Assembly (NCBI GenBank): GCA_009617715.1
Contig: VTFK01000160.1
Location: 310,001 to 374,000 of the forward strand
Length of the DNA stretch: 64,000 nt
Origin: Plectrocnemia conspersa
Lineage: Eukaryota; Arthropoda; Insecta; Trichoptera; Polycentropodidae
Reading direction: 5' to 3'
In this document: positions 58,701 to 64,000 of the stretch, in pieces
Position numbering within the stretch: the stretch's first letter is position 1
How the letters are laid out: each line of letters opens with the position of its first letter
Notes under the pieces: model-generated
Told to the model about the DNA's origin: nothing
Databases searched by the model: none
What the model saw: the letters and a program-made list of their open reading frames with translations, nothing else
Program-made: the position numbers and the translations under genes

Positions 58701-61700
58701 TCCTAACAATGTTTAGGCAAGTTTGACTCAGCTGCAGTCCCCGAAGAGATTTTCACCACACGTCGTAAGTAGTAGGTACATACTGTATGCATATATATGT
58801 ATACCCCTCACAGAGTCACGAGATGCACGTACTTAAGTGACGCTTTGATAATATTGTTTAATATTAAATTTCTCCAGTGGCAAGGATGATCAAGGTGAGG
58901 TGCATTAAAAAAATAATATTAAAGTAGATTATTCAGCATCTTATGGTGGCAAAAATAATATACATATCGATGAATATACGAATTCCTGCAGTACATATAT
59001 ACAATTTATACAAATTATTTGGCATAGTACTGTATTTTTAAATTCGAATCTTAGATGTTCTAATTTTGAATTAATCTACCACCACATATCCTTTGAAGTT
59101 TAGTGTCTAATGTAATTCTAATATTCCAAAAGCATTGGTTCGAGCTCTACCATTTTAATGTTGGGCTTTATGATTTAGGCAGTGATTTCCAAAATTTCAT
59201 TTCGAGACTGTTATGCCAGACTTTATAGAACGCTTGCACCACAGAGAATAGCGGTGCAAACTTCTCGTATTATATTTTTTTCTAAATATTTTTTCAATAT
59301 CATCGGTTAATATTATGCTCTCAGTCTATTGGGAAATGTGATTACTTCAACAATTTATTAATATTATACCTAAGTTTAAATATTCCTATTTTTTCCATTC
59401 TCTCCCACATTATTGGCGAGTTCGTGTGAAACTCTTGTCACAATAAAAACAAACAATAAAAATTTTCCTCGGTGTTATTGTTCGCACGAACTGCATCGCG
59501 TCCGGCGTCCCGGAAAATTCCAAACAATAAACTTCTGTGTGAAAGTTGCAACACGTCGCCAAGCAGGACGACGCAGGATATTCCTGGAGGCCATTTTGGA
59601 TTTATATAATAATAACACCCATCAGATTTCCCGTCCAAACCGCACATATGTGAGCTCTCGCGAAGCAATCCATTCACGTAGAGCTCTATTGTTTCGCTTC
59701 GGCTTTCAATCTGAGATAAACCACGTACAGATCGAATTATCTATAATGTTATACACATATTATCATTTTAAATTTTTATAAAATATTTATGTTACACTAT
59801 AATCAGTTCTTATAAACCCATTAATAATACAATTAAAACATACAAAGAGTTAACACTATTAACAGTTGTAAGCCATTATTATAAAATAAAAAGTCTTGAA
59901 TTATTATAAAACATATCTTTTAATCTTATCTCTATACCGAAAATTTAAAAAATGTGATTTTATCTGTCAATTTTAAACTATATTATCTATGTTATATTCT
60001 TTAATTGTTAATAAATCTTGTTGCACAGCTTTGATATTATTTATTTTAAAGCGTTTAATTTATATGAACTGTATTTAATGTCTCATTTTTTATGGTACAA
60101 AAAAATATTTAAATTGGCCAATAGCATCGCTTTTTCAACGCACGAAATGTGTTCACGCCTTAAAAGAAAAACGGTCCAGATGGCCACCCAAGCAATCGGA
60201 AACCAAAAAGTTGATTAGTCATATGTGCAATGTATAATGTATTGTTTAGCGCGGGCCTTTCCAAGCAAAGAGTAGTTTTTTTTGCAAAACCTATGAGTCA
60301 TTCTCGGTGAATCAAAAAATGAATTTGCTTATATTTCCAAATATAAACGCAACTATTTGGTCACAAAATCTCTTTGTTTTGTTATGTAAATTACCACTTT
60401 CAGAACGAGTTGATTTTTCTTCGTGTGTTAAAAATAGTCGCTATAATGACCTCTAAGTTACAACAGTTTTAGATTTTTTTTTAATTGTTATTTTAAAATT
60501 AAATTCCTAAGCTAAATTTTAATGAAATATAATGTTCTCTATATTTTTTTTAAATACTGGTAAAAAAATAACATTAGTCAAAGCAATGATTACAAAAATT
60601 GTTTTACTAATGTAACTGTTTTGCTAGCGTATATAATTTTTGTACAAAGATTATTTTTACAATGAAATTTCGTTACACCTAGTAAAATTACTTTTGTTAA
60701 CTTTGCTTGATTACGTGAAAAATCGTGATTCACAATATAAACATATATCAATATTTATCTAATTTGTAAAACTGATATTAAATGGACAAAATTTAAAAGA
60801 AAATCTACGATTCATGTTTATAAACTATTATTTTATGAGGACCTATTATAGTATATTTTTTTGCGAATTATAATTTATTAAAGGAGTTTTAAAAAAATGC
60901 AGTTTTCATATTTTAATACCTATACATATAAATTAATTATATAAAATATATGTTTGTTGCAAATATTTTATTTTATAATATTATATATACACAAAATAAT
61001 ATAACTCGAAAAATCTCTTCTATCAAAAATCAGTATTAAGATATATACTACGAATCTTAGGTACTTAATAGTATATGTATATTTAATATTTATGCTCTTG
61101 AATATTATATGTATATGTAAATTATTTATATAATATTGAACTTGAATATGTAAATTTATATTTGTACATGTAAATTGTTTATATAAAATATTATGTATTA
61201 TTTCCAAAGATTCTTTTTATATTTAATACCCAAAATTCAACTTTTTAAATTTAAAAATATTTTATCTTGGTACCCAAAAATCAGTATCATTATGATTTTT
61301 GTATATTTATCTTGAAAATATATACTATAATAAAAATAAAACAAAAATACTATAGTTACAAAGCCTTCCATATTTTTAGAACCAATAAATCACCCCCAGC
61401 TTCATAAAATGATTTGATGTCTACAGATTAAAAAAATATAAAAGTATTGTAATTTAAGCTCAAAATAAAATGCTTTGCTAACTTTGTATCATAGTTTACG
61501 AATATCCCTCGTGATAACTATTTGAATTGGATGAATGCACATATACACACATACACGTAAATTTCATGACGGACGTTAATTAACGGCCGTTAATTTTTCG
61601 AACGTGACCGTTTCCGGTGGTCGCAATTTCCGACATCGGTCAAAGCTTTCGAAGTCCGCAGAGCTTCCGCTTTGTTCAGTTTTCAATACAACACGTTTTA

Positions 61701-63440
61701 CATGGAAATTTTATTTTGGGCGATGTGCGGTCGCTACGTTTTTTTGGTTAACATAAATCAAAACTTATGCGGTTAAAGCTTAAACCAAAGCTTTATGCGA
61801 TGCGTTTAAAATAATTAGCTGTGTATTTAATTAAAATAAATTAGTTAGGTATTTAACTTATCAAATTATAAACGGATAAAATATATCACTGAAACGATTA
61901 ACCAAGCTCTTTTTAACAATTAACTCTTGCGTTTGATGACTTTATTTATACTCTTCCTAAGTTGTATTTACATGGTCATAATTGAAATTTCTTTAGCTTA
62001 GTGATAAAAAGTTTCATCAGGATCTCGTAATTAAAGTTCGAATTCTAATAGATTGTTTACTTATAGATATAATGCTGGGTAAGATTTTTACTGTTGTTAA
62101 GCCAGTTTAAGCAATTTCCCTAGTGTCGTTGCTTGGCTTATAACAAACTTGCCTCCATAGGGCAAACCCTACATCCCTGACCACTCGGCCGTAAACCCTC
62201 AATGATCCGTAACTTCAATGCCGTGTTAGTGAACCCTCGTTCATTTGCAGTTCAATTAAAATTCGATACACTGAAATCGCACAGACCGCGCTTAACGTCC
62301 GCGACAAAGAACCGTAAAAATAAATTCACCATCGCTTCATTTCAACTTTCTCATTATCGTTAATTCCTGGATATTTTACACATCGCGCCAACGTGCTACA
62401 TTTCCCGGATCGCAGGAAACCTCTTAATCTCGACGCTTTTCTTCTTCCTAGCTACGATTTTTTTACTTTTCCTGCTGCGGCTAAACCGCAAAAATTAAAT
62501 TCAAATTTATTTTATCGCCGCGCTTCCGCCGACGTTAAAACGTAAGCGTTATCCGCCTGGTTTTAATTAATCCTATGCAAAATGCTTTTGGCCATTTAAC
62601 GTTTCCTAATATATAACTCGGTATGTGTATAACCATATTTCAACATTAAAACGTTGACACAATAATTCGTATTAAATTACACCATATTATATTGTGAGAT
62701 CAGATGAAACCTCACGCGTCGCTCATGTTTTCATAGTTGCCGGTGACTCGCTATTTTTTTTATTCGAGTGAAGGTCCTGTTAGAATATCCGCAATGTTTT
62801 TAAACTATTATATAGCTAGTTTATTTAACCAATAATTATTATTTCTACGATTTAATAATAACTTCCGAATCTTTTAGACTTTGCTGGTATAGTAGTTATA
62901 GTAAATTAGTCTCTTCTTTAATAACCACCACGGCTTTAGTCCCCGGTATATTTATGGAATGACCTTAATTCTCTCAGTTGATACATTTTAACTTTTGTAT
63001 AGCGTATAACTTGGTAGGTATGTACGCGATTAATCTCGTTTCACGAAACACGAAAGAATAAGAGAGGTTTATGTACCACATTTAGATTTAGCTTTATGAT
63101 TTCAATGCAAGTTTTGCCTTTGGTCTTTTCGGTTATTTTGCACCTTAGCGAGCTTTTGCGCCATGACGTATGAACGGTTCAATCGTATGTGTACGCAAAT
63201 GTGTACAAAGGAGTTTTTGAATTCGGTTAAATTTACTTCGTATTTTATTCTCGTTCGTGTTCTTAGTGAATTAATTTCTAGTTAAAATGCGCTATATATT
63301 CGAGAAAACGAATGAAAGTTTTGTTTAAGAATAATATATAACATTCTGGTATCAAATAATACATTGTTGTCGTTTAGTAATTGACTATTTACATTGCTTT
63401 ACAATTATACATAAAATAGTTCATGCCAATAAGTATGTTT
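52741..63440. other. Long non-coding stretch
   Basis: No gene is supported. GC-richer, CpG-bearing patches lie at 53880-54330, 54600-54930, 55690-56160, 57230-57560, 57780-58020, 59400-59720, 61560-61740 and 62080-62570. A perfect 18-base palindrome AATTAACGGCCGTTAATT lies at 61578-61595. AATTCTCGAGAA-type words near 56155-56200 and 56325-56395 recall the 3' part of the dispersed repeat. The 134-codon + frame at 57224-57628 and the 122-codon frame at 59413-59781 have no domain and opposed frames over the same patches, so they are taken as chance. Confidence 0.45.
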
Positions 63441-63443
63441 GTA

Positions 63444-63472
63444 CTAATTCATGTTTTTTTCTCTATTTTCAG
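63444..63472 (+). promoter_or_regulatory. Recursive (ratchet) splice site, 3' splice half
   Basis: TACTAAT at 63442-63448 is a full branch-point consensus (branch A at about 63447, 25 bases upstream). It is followed by ATGTTTTTTTCTCTATTTTCAG ending at 63472, an excellent pyrimidine tract and acceptor. The next bases are GTAAGA, a strong donor, so the two sites are joined without an exon. This is the textbook form of a zero-length ratchet site inside a long intron on the + strand. A further donor follows at 63520. The alternative is a normal 47-base exon, but its three frames look non-coding or short. Confidence 0.7.
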
Positions 63473-63519
63473 GTAAGATTCATACGTTGATTCTTCGACT
63501 GTAATTTTCTTTATGAGCG
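63473..63519 (+). other. Candidate RS-exon (47 bases) after the recursive site
   Basis: It runs from the acceptor to the donor GCG/GTAAGC (GT at 63520-63521). The length and arrangement repeat those of the site at 22034-22082. The GTAA at its start and TGTAAT within it give stops in two frames, consistent with a cryptic exon that is normally removed. Confidence 0.45.
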
Positions 63520-63521
63520 GT

Positions 63522-64000
63522 AAGCGTTTATTCGAGTTTAATAATTAAATAGCATTTATCATATTTTTATTTATATATTTATTAGTAAATACTGTTTTAC
63601 TCTTAAATATTCTCTTTATAACTCCGAAACGCGTGTTTTTGGTGTCGTACACTGATAAAAGTATAAAACCCACACAAAATATAATATAGTGAATAAAATT
63701 TTCTAGTACTTTTAAAACATATGTTGATGAAACTTTTATAGCGTGTTCTTAATAAAATTTAGACACCTTTTTTTAACTTCAGAAAAGGTGAAACGTAATT
63801 TAATTGTTGGCACTCATGATAAGAAAATATACCGAAACTACACTAAATGTCAATCTCGTTTAATTTAACCAAATAAATGAAATTTAGATTTTGGCATTTA
63901 GTAAATTGCTCATATATTTTAATTATAATTATATATTTCGTTGATTTTAATTTTCGACTTTATAAATTATTCAGAATTGCCTTATAACAAGCTACTTTAT
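63522..64000. other. AT-rich non-coding stretch
   Basis: Nothing recognised. If the recursive site is real, this is the next segment of the same intron. Confidence 0.5.

Overview
The window is AT-rich, non-coding DNA from a eukaryote, most likely an insect. The evidence for an insect is the decayed Tc1-like element, the CTAAT branch-point style, the short CpG-bearing patches in an AT-rich background and the low density of interspersed repeats. I cannot name the species; a holometabolous insect fits, but nothing here separates the orders. No intact protein-coding gene can be supported. The open frames present are short, overlap on several frames inside the GC-richer patches, and show no recognisable domain.

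The most informative signals are on the + strand. At 22033/22034 and 63472/63473 an excellent 3' splice site (CTAAT branch-point word, pyrimidine tract, CAG) is joined directly to a 5' splice site (GTACGT, GTAAGA). Each is followed 47-49 bases later by a second good 5' splice site (GTGAGT, GTAAGC). This is the layout of recursive splice sites with short cryptic RS-exons, described in giant introns of Drosophila. Weaker juxtaposed sites lie at 13876/13877 and 40979/40980. The simplest reading is that much or all of the window lies inside one very long intron of a + strand gene whose exons are outside it.

The rest is intronic or intergenic filler with a few mobile-element relics. There is a TTAA-flanked palindromic element (7444-7657) with a related mini-hairpin beside it (7375-7422). 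A Tc1-like transposon with a broken transposase lies at 30712-31759, and a second inverted-repeat element at 38811-39098. An unnamed dispersed repeat has two long copies (24611-25190, 42156-42735) and fragments elsewhere. Other structures are diverged tandem duplications at 3540-3925, 5590-5945 and 51574-51850, a 134-base TA microsatellite (33262-33395) and a perfect 56-base palindrome (47287-47342).

Between these are CpG-containing, GC-richer patches a few hundred bases long, for example at 400-960, 12100-12790, 17690-18010, 19300-20560, 44690-45170, 49740-50480 and 62080-62570. They are reasonable candidates for enhancers or other conserved non-coding DNA, but that is inference from composition only.
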